Assembly: GCA_028456385.1 (NCBI GenBank)
Contig: JALNQF010000111.1
Span: 62,001-126,000, forward strand
DNA length: 64,000 nt
Direction of reading: 5' to 3'
Source of the DNA: Ophiosphaerella korrae
Taxonomy: Eukaryota; Ascomycota; Dothideomycetes; Pleosporales; Phaeosphaeriaceae
In this document: positions 53,801 to 63,233 of the stretch, one piece after another
Numbering within the stretch: position 1 is the first letter of the stretch
Layout: every line of letters begins with the position of its first letter
The notes under the pieces: generated by a model
Seen by the model: the letters and a program-made list of their open reading frames with translations, nothing else
What the model was told of the DNA's origin: nothing
Databases searched by the model: none
Program-made: the position numbers and the translations under genes

Positions 53801-56799
53801 ATGTACTGCTTTCCGTACCCTAGGATATCTGCGGCCTATCCTGTTATCCGTGTGCCCTACCTGGCTGGTGCTCCTTATCTCCACAGCATACATACTTTCG
53901 ATGAATTCTATAAGCATGCTATCGTAGTTGAAAAATTACGCCACCTATTCACAGTCTTAAGGCCACCTAGTATCTGTGCAGCTACCATCCAATCATGGCT
54001 ATTCTTCAGACTAGCTTCAGAAGCTTTGGGCCGCAATATTCGACACAAAGAATTTTTGGAGAGAGATAGCTCTGGCACGTATGAGGCTTGGATCGATGTT
54101 CGCATAAGTACTTGGCTCTGGGTGGAGTACAATGTGAGGCGTGCTGCATTGTCCAAGGACGAGATCGAGCAGGACAATAAGAAGATGTCACGCCATATGG
54201 CTGTAGCTCTGTTGGCGATTTCAAGGATCGATGAGCTGGCAGGAGATGGTGATGAAGAACTGAGTTCCGTTTTGTTATCAGTACATATGCTCCTTTCTCT
54301 TCTCGTCAACCTCCCTAACTTACTCGACATCATCCGGCCTAATTTACAAAGCAGATCAACCCAGGTTCTAATACAACGCATGACTGATAATAGATGGTGT
54401 AGGAAACGACTGAATTTCATCGAAGCAGTTCCCGTATCTTATCCAGCTTTGTACTTTTTAGCCTCGATGCGTCCACCGCAAGGCCCACAAGAAGACCACC
54501 GAGCTTGCACCCCAAAAAGATGCTTTGTGCTAGGAGGTCTTGCAAAACCACTTCATCGGACCGATGTTTGCCAGTGCCAAAATATCGCTGTTCCCCTTGA
54601 GCACGTTACAAAAATAGTGGATGGTGGTGGAATCCCCCTGATACGAATCGCTCGTTCGTCGAACAGTATCGAACTTGAGGTCGTTACCTACCAACGAGAA
54701 ACCCGATTCATTGCAATATCTCATCTATGGGCCGATCGGCAGCTAGGGTCATCAGAAAACTCCTTGCCCTCATGTCAAGTGGAACATTTGGAGTCAAGTC
54801 TAGCTGCATTGCCTCTCGATATCTCCTCTAGCGATTTCCGAGAAAATGTGAATAAGATAATCAGGAATTGTTTGCCTCCGGAAGGGACGAGTGAAATTGA
54901 TCCACCCAGTCACAGTTATGGGCTGTTCTGGCTAGACACCTTCTGTATTCCTTAGGGCCAGGGCCACGCTCATCTGAAGGCTAAGGCTATCGAATCTATG
55001 AACCTGATATATGCTGCAACGTCACAAACTTTGGTATTTGATGCTGGATTATAGAGACTAGATGTTGGGCGCCAGGCTTCATCTCTGTTCACGTTTGATC
55101 GACCGTCATACTATAGTCCATCCGATGAGCATTTGCTTGATGTACTCGCACACATATGGGCATCAAATTGGATGAGGAGGGCATGGTGAGTATACGATGT
55201 TTTTTCTACGTAATAGACTAATGCAAGTCTAGGACATTGCAAGAAGGTGTGTTATCAAAACATATTGTCTTTTCCTTAGGTGGCTCATTGGCGTATCTTC
55301 GACTGCTAAGACCTCAATTCCGCCCCAAGCTCTCTGTTGAAAATTTCCGCGCAAGCATTCCAACAATGAGAAAGATGCTACATTTTTGGTGGAATGGCAG
55401 AACTGCGGACGAAGTCGTTTCCCAATGGCAACAAGGGAGACATGAATTTGAACCACCCTGCGGTAACATTCACAAGGGCGTTTTTGAATCGCTTATGACA
55501 AGCTTAAATGTAGATGGGTACGGAACATATGCACGAAATCCTGTACGTAACTGCGGAATTTCTCTGGTCGAATTCAAGTATCTGACTAGACCCAGTCTGA
55601 GCGCGCCGCACTCTTTGTCAAGTCACACAATCTTCTCCAAGCACGAAGCACAACACAACCAGAAGATCTTCCCCTTATCCTCATAAATATGTCATGCATG
55701 AACGGCAATTCTGTATCACATCGCAAAAGCATAGAGGAGAGGATGAAATGGCTCTTTTACGGTCTTGGAATCGTCCCAGTAGATTTACTGTTCTCCGATT
55801 GTACTAGGATAGGATGTTGTGATGTAAATGCTTGGATTCCCAAAGAAGTTGTCTCGGAACGAATTCCAGGGAAACACAGTTTCAACCTTGCTCCAGATGG
55901 ATTCACCTTTCACCTTGACAAGGACAGCAGGCCCCTTCAATTCTTCATATTTCCTACAAAAACCACTATCAGTGAGCAAATGGCTGTCCCTCTACCAGGA
56001 AACTCCGAGAATGAACAGAAAAAGTATCCGGTAAAGGCTATAAGGCCTGAGGGCCATGGATGGCCTGATACTTCACAACATGGCTGGTGTATTCTTCTCG
56101 ACACCAATGCCAACTTTTTCGGACGACGGAAGTTGAACCCTCGCGGAGCACGATTCATGATCACCCGCATCACTGGAAACAATATGTTCCTGTACTACGA
56201 CTGCCCACTTCGCTTTTCCAAGCACACTGTGACTGAAACACTGCCCGATTCGCAACTCAGCAATACACATGCCGCGCAACTAGCAAGCCCACAACAAAAA
56301 TTTCATAATCGAAAAGAGCGCCACGCCTCAAACCCTCGGCACGCCTCGCCCCCAGAACCCCGAACAAAACTCCGATCGACTCATGGCCATCAGCAGTCTA
56401 CTATACGTGGCTATCAGCAACCTCGAACAGCGTCTCTTCGAGGGCTATGTAAACCAGGTTATCTCAAGCAGCTTAGTGCGTACCTTGTTCTGGGCAGCGT
56501 TGGCACACATACAACACCACTGGCTCGGCGAAATCCTTGAAATAATCGTGCACTGCGCATGGCTCGCAACATACCAACCAACGTGGCGCGCAAACGGGCG
56601 GTGGACATTGTTCTGGAAGTTATCGAATTACGGGCCGCCGATTTCGTTTGAAACGGCGATGAAGCAAGTGTGCATGGCGATGTTCCTGTTTGCGCTGAAT
56701 GCGGGGGGGGGGGGGGGGGAATTGCATTGTAGTGCGGCGGTTGTGACATTGTATTGGCTTCCATTGTGGCCGGTGGAAGAGTTGGCGTTTATGTATTGA
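53801..56799 (+). pseudogene. HET-domain protein pseudogene with two in-frame TAG codons
   Basis: The reading frame from ATG 53801 covers a long N-terminal region and then HET motifs (RFIAISHLWADR, YGLFWLDTFCIP). It is cut by TAG at 54953-54955 and again at 55052-55054; coding resumes in frame after each (GQGHAHLKAKAIESMNLIYAA). Exons then follow with GTGAGT, GTACGT and GTGACT donors to a C-terminal region (VNQVISSSLVRTLF, YGPPISFETAMKQV) ending at 56799. Both stops would be glutamine (CAG) if one C reverts to T's origin, fitting CpA to TpA mutation. A 17-G run at 56703-56719 sits in the last exon. An alternative is stop-limited short proteins; the simplest reading is a recently dead allorecognition gene. 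Confidence 0.78.
56703..56719. repeat. 17-base poly-G run inside a coding frame
   Basis: Seventeen consecutive G, in the last exon of the HET pseudogene, translate as poly-Gly. Such runs are prone to slippage and also to sequencing error. Confidence 0.9.
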
Positions 56800-56993
56800 A
56801 TTTTCTGTTGTTTGGAGGGTTGTTGTGGCTCTTTTGACGGAGGGAAGTTATATACGGTATATTTATACCCACATTCAGGCATTTAGCTGTCGGCGACTGG
56901 GAGATTAGACTCGTCACCGTAGATCATTCATCAAAGGCAGGAAACCTCAGAAATATGGTGCTCAAATGTTAGCAAGTCCCCTAACCCACACAC

Positions 56994-58709
56994 CTACCCA
57001 TCTAAACGCCCCTTCAACCCATCCTTCCCCACCCTCAACGCCCTCTCAATCTCCTCTTCCTCCTCCCTCAATCGCCTCTTCCCATACGCAAGATCCCTCT
57101 CCTGCCTCCGCTTCTCCATCTCCACCCTCCGCTCGCGCTCCTTCAGCGCCTTCTCCCTGCGCTCACGCTCAGCCCACTTCTTCGCCTGCACCTCTTCTTC
57201 CTCGGCGGAGAGCGCCGCACCCGCGGGCGCAGGCGGCAATGTGGAGATGTATGTTTCGATCAAGGTGTTGCGCGTGGATGGTGCGAGTGAGATGTAGCGG
57301 AGGTCTGCCAGGATGGATGACGGAAGTGTGTCGAGGGTAGATGCGCGGTTGAGGGAGGCGAGCGGTTGGGCTCGGAGTAGGGCCGTGAGGTCAGATTTAA
57401 GATCCGAGGATCGCATGGCGAGTCTCTTGATGTGATCGCGGTACAAGTTTTCCTTGTCCTTATCCGACAACTTTGTGTCTTTCATCTCTGGGGCTTTCTT
57501 GTATTTACGGCGGAATTCAGGCCAGTAGAGTTTGGGGGTTGCGTGGCGGTCGAGGAGGGCGAGGTAGGGGATTTTGGGGTTGCGTTTTTGTTGCTTGGCT
57601 TTTTCTTCTTTGAGTTGTTGGGTCTTAGTGCGCGCCCATTCGTTGAAGCATTCGCTACGTGCTTTCATGTTGGGGAGAGCTTTGTAGCGTTCGTCGTCGT
57701 AGAGGACACCGTCTTCGAGTATTTTGTCCCAAGGCGTAAAAGGGCTTACTCCTGTGTCGTCTAGCAGCTCTTTGAACAGAGTTTTGCAATCCTCTTCGCT
57801 GAGGGCAGGCTCTTCGTCTTCATAGTACTCTTCCGCTTCTCCTCCATTTAGTTCCATCTCTTCCATTTGCGCCAATTGCCATGCTAGATCGTCGTCTTCA
57901 GCAGGCTGCTCCTCGCTTGGCGCATCTGTTTTTTGCCGTTTCGGCGCATTGCTTGCGCCTTCGCCTTCATCGTCGGTGACCTCAACCTCTTCATATTCCT
58001 CGTCATCCTCCATGCCTTCCTCGCCATCGACCTCTACAATCTCGATTTGCTCTTCGGCTGCCGCAAGCTCGGCCTCAATTTCTGCCATTGCATCGTCTTC
58101 CTCGACATCGCTTGGCTCGCCGCGTTCCCTGCGCTCCTTCTTCTCGCGCTCTCTGCGGTCAAACTCCACCACGGCCAGCATGACATCTGTAGGAAACTTC
58201 CAGAAACTCTCATTGGTGTCCTTGTTCCACACAAATCGCCTTCCGAACTTCGTCCTTACGAGAACCCAGGGCGCGCAATCCGGTATGTCTTGGCGGTGTT
58301 TGGGTCTGTCGTCCTGATGCCTCCTCCTGTCTGAAGAGTTGCTGTGTCCTCCTCGGAAACCGCCACGATGCCCGCCCCTTGGCTGGTACTTCTGCGCGCC
58401 ATGTTGTTGTGAGTACTGCCCTGGTGTTCCGCCAAATATGAGGTCTTGTATTTGCTGTTGCGGGTTGAACTTTGGGAAGGGCTGGGGTTGGTAGCCAGCA
58501 GCAGTCAAGTCTTCGCCGAATGAGGAGGATCCTAGCGCCGAAGAATTGGAGTTGAAAGCTGGTGGGACGTCTGCGACGGGCCGCGCATAAGTTGACTTTT
58601 TTGTGTCCTTGTTGTAGTAGTAGGTATGTCCTGACGGCGCCTTGTGTTCGGTCCAGCCTGCAGCAAGCGGTGGCGGTGGTGGAGGCGGCCGCGTGGGTAT
58701 GTCCGCCAT
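56994..58709 (-). CDS. WW and FF domain protein, Urn1/TCERG1-like splicing or elongation factor
   Basis: Nuclear protein expected to link pre-mRNA splicing and transcription. A single exon of 571 residues; ATG 58709 (MADIPTRPPPPPPPL) is chosen because upstream codons lack an ATG. A first WW domain at about 19-45 (GWTEHKAPSGHTYYYNKDT, second aromatic Tyr in place of Trp) is followed by a glycine-rich RGG stretch (RGGHRGGFRGGH). A second WW-like unit (PWVLVRTKFGRRFVWNKDT, FWKFP) and acidic regions come next. Then there is an FF domain (DCKTLFKELLDDTGVSPFTPWDKIL, ending in CFNEWAR), and a highly charged coiled-coil C-terminus. Order and size match fungal Urn1-type proteins. Divergent from the proteasome gene, sharing a 240-bp promoter. 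Confidence 0.85.
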   Translation of the reverse strand: MADIPTRPPPPPPPLAAGWTEHKAPSGHTYYYNKDTKKSTYARPVADVPPAFNSNSSALGSSSFGEDLTAAGYQPQPFPKFNPQQQIQDLIFGGTPGQYSQQHGAQKYQPRGGHRGGFRGGHSNSSDRRRHQDDRPKHRQDIPDCAPWVLVRTKFGRRFVWNKDTNESFWKFPTDVMLAVVEFDRREREKKERRERGEPSDVEEDDAMAEIEAELAAAEEQIEIVEVDGEEGMEDDEEYEEVEVTDDEGEGASNAPKRQKTDAPSEEQPAEDDDLAWQLAQMEEMELNGGEAEEYYEDEEPALSEEDCKTLFKELLDDTGVSPFTPWDKILEDGVLYDDERYKALPNMKARSECFNEWARTKTQQLKEEKAKQQKRNPKIPYLALLDRHATPKLYWPEFRRKYKKAPEMKDTKLSDKDKENLYRDHIKRLAMRSSDLKSDLTALLRAQPLASLNRASTLDTLPSSILADLRYISLAPSTRNTLIETYISTLPPAPAGAALSAEEEEVQAKKWAERERREKALKERERRVEMEKRRQERDLAYGKRRLREEEEEIERALRVGKDGLKGRLDG

Positions 58710-58948
58710 GATCTGACTCCTTTCTGTCTTTGGGCCTCTTCTCAAGATTGGAAACTTGCAGTTGTTGTTGCCGCGGCTCTCGTCATCAAAAAGTGGTCGG
58801 CGCCAAGCCCTCTGGATCGCCGACGCGTAGGAGCTCGTGCCTGGAGCTCGACAACACTCCAGTGCTCCCCACCACCCCAGTCTCGCCGTCCTTCTTTCTC
58901 GTCAACACCTCAACATTGTGTCTCTGGCTCTAGAGATATACGGCAATC
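58710..58948. promoter_or_regulatory. Shared divergent promoter
   Basis: 239 bases separate the start codons of the WW/FF gene (minus) and the proteasome alpha-3 gene (plus), so both must be driven from here. No classic proteasome-associated box (GGTGGCAAA) is seen. Confidence 0.5.
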
Positions 58949-59864
58949 ATGTCACGAAGATACGACTCCCGGGTATGCATGAAACACATGCTCGTGGTCG
59001 TATTGTATGCAGCTAATCGCCCACATAGACGACCATCTTCTCACCAGAAGGCCGCCTATACCAAGTCGAATATGCCCTCGAAGCCATCTCCCACGCCGGA
59101 ACCGCGTTAGGCATATTAGCGCAGGACGGCATTGTGCTTGCCGCCGAGAGAAAGGTCACCAGTAAGCTTCTGGAGCAGGACACATCCGCCGAGAAGCTGT
59201 ATATCCTGAATGAGTACGCTGCAGCCCTACATGCCAGCTTCCAGGATGCTGACACAGGCATAGCAACATGATCTGCGCCGTCGCAGGCATGACGGCCGAC
59301 GCCAACATCCTCATCAACTACGCCCGCCAAGCCGCCCAACGCTACCTCCTCACCTACAATGAAGACATACCCTGCGAGCAGCTTGTGCGCCGTCTGTGCG
59401 ATCTCAAGCAAGGCTACACGCAACACGGTGGTCTTCGGCCCTTTGGTGTATCCTTCATCTATGCTGGCTGGGATCCACAGCGACAGTTCCAGCTCTACCA
59501 GAGCAATCCCAGCGGCAACTATGGCGGCTGGAAAGCAACCAGTGTGGGTGCCAACAACGCCTCCGCCCAGAGCTTGTTGAAGCAGGACTATAAGGAAGAG
59601 TACGACCTGAAGGAAGCGTGCGGGCTTGCAGTCAAGGTGCTCAGCAAGACCATGGACTCAACCAAGCTCAGCAGCGAGAAGAGTACGTTTGTGCAATGCC
59701 AAAGTTGCTGAAGTTGCTGATCATGCGCAGTTGAATTTGCCACAGTAGGCAAGACGAAGTCAGGAAAGATCTACCACCACCTTTGGAGTGCGGATGAGAT
59801 TGATGCGCTACTCAAGGAGCACGGCCTGGGCAAGGCTGCCGACACGGAAATGGCCGAATCATGA
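58949..59864 (+). CDS. PRE9: 20S proteasome subunit alpha-3 (alpha type-4)
   Basis: Structural subunit of the alpha ring of the 20S proteasome, cytosol and nucleus. Exons 58949-58972, 59029-59213, 59264-59682 and 59731-59864 give 253 residues, the usual size. The N-terminal alpha signature is present after splicing ([20 protein letters not shown], then [16 protein letters not shown]), followed by [21 protein letters not shown]-type spacing, the ring motif [22 protein letters not shown] and a C-terminal lysine-containing [12 protein letters not shown]. Exon 1 is only 24 bases. No damage. Assignment to alpha-3 rests on these motifs and order. Confidence 0.93.
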
Positions 59865-60274
59865 GACCACGAAATATTTTGATGCATTGTACGAGCTTCA
59901 ACATGATAGAACGAGACATGTAGTATACCACACCAGATGAGAGCTACATGCCATCTTCCTGTGAAATCAAACTCATGATGATACTATTACTTCCACATTT
60001 CTGGCCAAATCTTGCTCCGCGTCTATCTCATTATATGCACGTTTCAGAGTCGTGCCTTCCTTATTCTTATTCTCAAAACTGCCAAGCCACGCTCTTTCTG
60101 ATATCACACGCATGGTGGGAGCACATGCATGTTTCTGTATGCTACTCTTCCTTTTCCTTTCCCTCCCTCTCCCTTCTTAAAACTCGCATCCCCAACGCTC
60201 CACCCAATTGCTCTTTTGAATCGCATATTCCGCATTGCTTACACTCTTGCTTCGCATGAGCATCTTATCACAAC
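59865..60274. other. Intergenic, no gene seen
   Basis: About 410 bases; a pyrimidine-rich tract (about 60150-60175) precedes the next start, as is common in fungal promoters. Confidence 0.45.
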
Positions 60275-61594
60275 ATGACTACTCCCACCCGTCGCTCTAG
60301 CGGCGCTCTCTATGACTTTGCACCTTCCAGGTCTTTCCTAAAGCAACTACTCGAACAGATCAATTCCTCAGATACCTCAAGCATCATACGTGATCGAAGC
60401 GCTTATCAGGACACCCCGCGCCCCATGCCGAGAGCCAGTGGAAGTCGTCGAACATCATCAGTATGGATCAGGGGTTCGAGCGTTGCTCAGGATACTCGTG
60501 AGAAGCTGCGCGCAGCAGATGAAGCACGACTAGGAAGACCCTCGCTGGATGGTAATAACAGTGTACCTAATATGCTGCGACCGTCGCCTGTGCATATCCC
60601 CCGTCATGATTCGAACTGCATGGTGCCAACGACAATAAGCTCGAGCTCACGTACTACAAGCCGCTCTAGCTCGTTGAGAAATACACCATCGCCCAGGACA
60701 AGGGAATTCACAATTCCAGATGATCCCAAACCGAGGCGGTCCAGAGCTACCGTCCGTCAATTGCATTTCCCGGAACTTCTCACCGAAAATGTGCAGGTCC
60801 CCGACCATAACGAAGGTGGTAGGCCAGATTCACCATTGTTTTTCTGTGATGCGGACTCTGGATCATCAGCGACCCCATCGCCAACCGAACCGCCAAATTC
60901 AGCAACGTCTCAAGCGCTGTCTGATGCTACCAGTGTGAGCGATGAACGTCCAGACACCCCCAGAAACTCCTTCCATCGTAGCTGTTGGTCTTTGCTTCTC
61001 TGACATACGCATATACTAATCAATGCAATAGCCATAAAAAGATCAATCAGCCAAGATGATTCATCTGAGACACTATACAAGAAATTGCGAACGATGACCT
61101 TGCCAATGGCCCGAGGTGACATGGCAGGACTTACGCTTCCAAGCACACCTCCGGCAAGAGGACACGACAACAGGTGCATACTCCAGGACCCCACCTCCAC
61201 CGAGAGCTCCAATCCATCGTCACAGCCCACAACCTCCTTCCGATCACAAACCATGAACCTTCACGACCAACACATACCCCCCGTCCCCGCAACACCCGTC
61301 CGCCGTCCACTCCGCAAATCCTCCCTCACCCACACAGACCCCAGCCCGGCACAAACCGAGACCCCCACATTTGCCCGTTCCCTACACCTCGTCGACAACG
61401 ACTCCCTCTCCATCTTCAAAAAGGTCCACGGAAACGACGATGCAGCTTCCAACGCCCTCTGCGAGGACTGCTTCCATCGCCGCGGCACATTCAAGGTCAT
61501 TGAGCCCCAGTACGGCTATGAGTCGTGTGGAGGAGATGAAGCGCTGCAGAGCCATTATTGGGAGGAGTATGGGGATTGGGATGGGCGGCGGTGA
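60275..61594 (+). CDS. Ser/Pro-rich hypothetical protein with a C-terminal CxxC segment
   Basis: Two exons, 60275-60977 and 61032-61594, give 421 residues. The join uses donor GTAGCT and a CAATAG acceptor with a TACTAATC branch site. Most of the protein is low-complexity Ser/Thr/Arg/Pro, rich in SP and TP sites (TPRPMPRASGSRR, RNTPSPRTREF), so it is probably disordered and phosphorylated. The end carries a more conserved-looking block (NALCEDCFHRRGTFKVIEPQ, then ESCGGDEALQSHYWEE) with a CxxC that may bind metal. Family unknown. Lies in the conserved core segment beside the proteasome gene. Confidence 0.74.
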
Positions 61595-61860
61595 AAGGAG
61601 TGATGCTGAGGGATGATGATGCGATGCTTGGGATTGGAAGTAGCTTTTGGGCTTCCTGGTATTGTTTGGTAGATTGGTATTCTTTTTTCTTTGTTTCTTA
61701 GTTTTTGGTTTTCATGACAAGTTGGTTTGCTCGGAGTGTTGTTGATGTTGGTATCGTGACAAAAAACAAAAAAGGGGTATCTATCATCACTGCGTGGACA
61801 AGCTTTGAGATTTTCAATCGCATGTAAACAAAAAAATTAGGGATTATACCTAGTCAAAAA

Positions 61861-61952
61861 ACATACAACAGCGGGGATTCGCCAGTGGTCACCCACCTGA
61901 CTACTAGTCCGCCGGTACCCTGCTTAAGTAAGGCTGAGCGAACGGGAAGCCT
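61861..61952 (-). rRNA. 5S rRNA, 5'-truncated (pseudogene)
   Basis: The minus strand reads the fungal 5S sequence from GGCTTCCCGT through GCTCAGCC, TACTTAAGC, GTGGGTGACCACT and GCGAATCCC to the terminal TGTTGTATGT. The first about 28 bases, including the strand that pairs with the 3' end, are missing, and there are several substitutions. It is a dead copy; the internal control region is largely kept. Dispersed 5S copies are normal in filamentous ascomycetes. Confidence 0.8.
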
Positions 61953-62286
61953 CCTTATCTACTATTCACTCTTTTTCAACCAACTGCTTACTGCCTCCTC
62001 TGAGCTATTCTTGCGTGAAGTCTACCTTACAATTCCTAATACTCTATATACTTTAATTCCTCTGCAATCCTCCTTCGGACTCTGGCATAGATAGTAGAGA
62101 TCCGTTATCTTGAGGTTAATGGTTCTACTAATGTGTCCCGGCCCCTCGTAGCTTAGCTTATGACGTTGCACGCTATCGTAGCTTGGATAGCCGTTATTCA
62201 TGTGATTGCGCACAGATTGCGCGCTCCTCGCTTATCGCCGTATCAGCCCCTTATCTAATCTGACAACTAGCTAGAGGAGGAGGCTC
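61953..62286. other. Unassigned stretch between the 5S copy and the LTR
   Basis: About 330 bases with no recognised coding or repeat content. It differs from what the interrupted transposase on the other side of the LTR should continue with. Confidence 0.4.
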
Positions 62287-62549
62287 TGTAACAGGGATCT
62301 TTAGGATTGTTGAGATCTCTAGGATTGTAGAGATCTCTAAGATATCTAGTACTCTAGACGTACTATTGTCTATAGTACTAGTCTAGAGCGAGGCTAGTGC
62401 GCTATGCTAGCGCATAAAAGGCTCTGTACTTGCGGGCAGAGTCAAGCAAGTATTATTCTTGATCCTACTCAGTCAATACTATTTGTTATCCCCTTACTAT
62501 CTCCTGTGGCCTACGGCAAGTACTATTGCTTTCTAGCTACCTCTTAACA
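62287..62549 (-). mobile_element. LTR, second copy, without target duplication
   Basis: On the minus strand it starts TGTTAAGAGGTAGC and ends CCCTGTTACA, 263 bp. It matches 5221-5499 in several long blocks (AGCAATAGTACTTGCCGTAGG and GCATAAAAGG-type segments on the matching strands). The five bases on either side (GGCTC and GTCAA) do not match, unlike the copy at 5221. No internal retroelement sequence adjoins it. Confidence 0.78.
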
Positions 62550-63071
62550 GTCAAGCCAGAGACTAATAATAGCTAGATCACTGCACAGGACTCTCTAGTA
62601 ATCCCGCAGTCTAGTTACCTAAGATTTGATATCAGATCTCTAGTTAATTAGACAGTATACCTAGTTAACTCCAACCTCACCACTACTACGTATAGCCAGG
62701 AGTTAATTAGCCATACTGCGTACGTACGGGAACGTAGGGGCAAATCCTCGCGCGTCAAGCTTCCTTATATATTGTACAATCGTCTCCTCTTCAGCCTTTG
62801 TAAGCCTTGATAAGTTAGGATAGGTATCGCGTCAGGCAGCTGTTGTAGCGCATTGATTGCTGATTGTGCTTTGCTGAACATTGTAGATAGCAGCAGCGCG
62901 TCGCTGGCTTAGTGACGCGTCGGATTTCATAGCTTAGATAGCAAGGATTATCCTATCCTCACGAGGGAGCAACTCAAGATCAGGTTGTTGCGGCATTGTG
63001 ATGAGTAGTGGAAAGAGGTGTATGCTTAGCAGAATGATCATTTCGGTGGTGTGACCATTTCGGTGGTGAGT
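62550..63071 (-). mobile_element. Fot1-type transposon fragment, N-terminal half of transposase, RIP-degraded
   Basis: Its end at 63071 abuts a TA (63072-63073) and carries two tandem copies of a 16-bp unit, TGAYCATTTCGGTGGT (63035-63050 and 63052-63067), inside the terminal repeat. From ATG 62996 the minus strand reads the start of a Fot1/pogo transposase (MPQQPDLELLPREDRI, then HTH-like SQRRAAAIYNV and EEETIVQYIRKLDARGF). TAA and TAG codons lie where Gln or Trp would be. The frame runs to 62550, where it is cut by the LTR. The DDE half is missing. Confidence 0.78.
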
Positions 63072-63073
63072 TA

Positions 63074-63233
63074 CGTCAACTATGTAGGCTTCACGTAGTG
63101 CCTAAGAGCCTTAGTGTCTTCAGCTGAGTATAGAGCGATCAATATTGAATTTAGCTGCAACTCTACTATATAAGAATTTCTCTCCTAGCTCACTCGATTC
63201 AATCTCTTCAATTGCAGCCTGAATTGGATCCAT
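63074..63233 (-). mobile_element. Second Fot1/pogo-type transposase fragment, interrupted by the element at 63071
   Basis: ATG 63233 on the minus strand opens MDPIQAAIEEIESSELGEKF and RVAAKFNIDRS, the typical N-terminal helix-turn-helix of pogo/Fot1 transposases. TGA (63120-63122), TAA (63111-63113) and TAG (63102-63104) follow where Arg, Gln and Gln are expected. The frame ends at the TA next to the other element. It is the older insertion; the rest has been lost. Confidence 0.8.

Noticed and set aside
57949..58334. Plus-strand Ser-rich frames
   Set aside because: They are antisense to the acidic stretch of the WW/FF protein gene.
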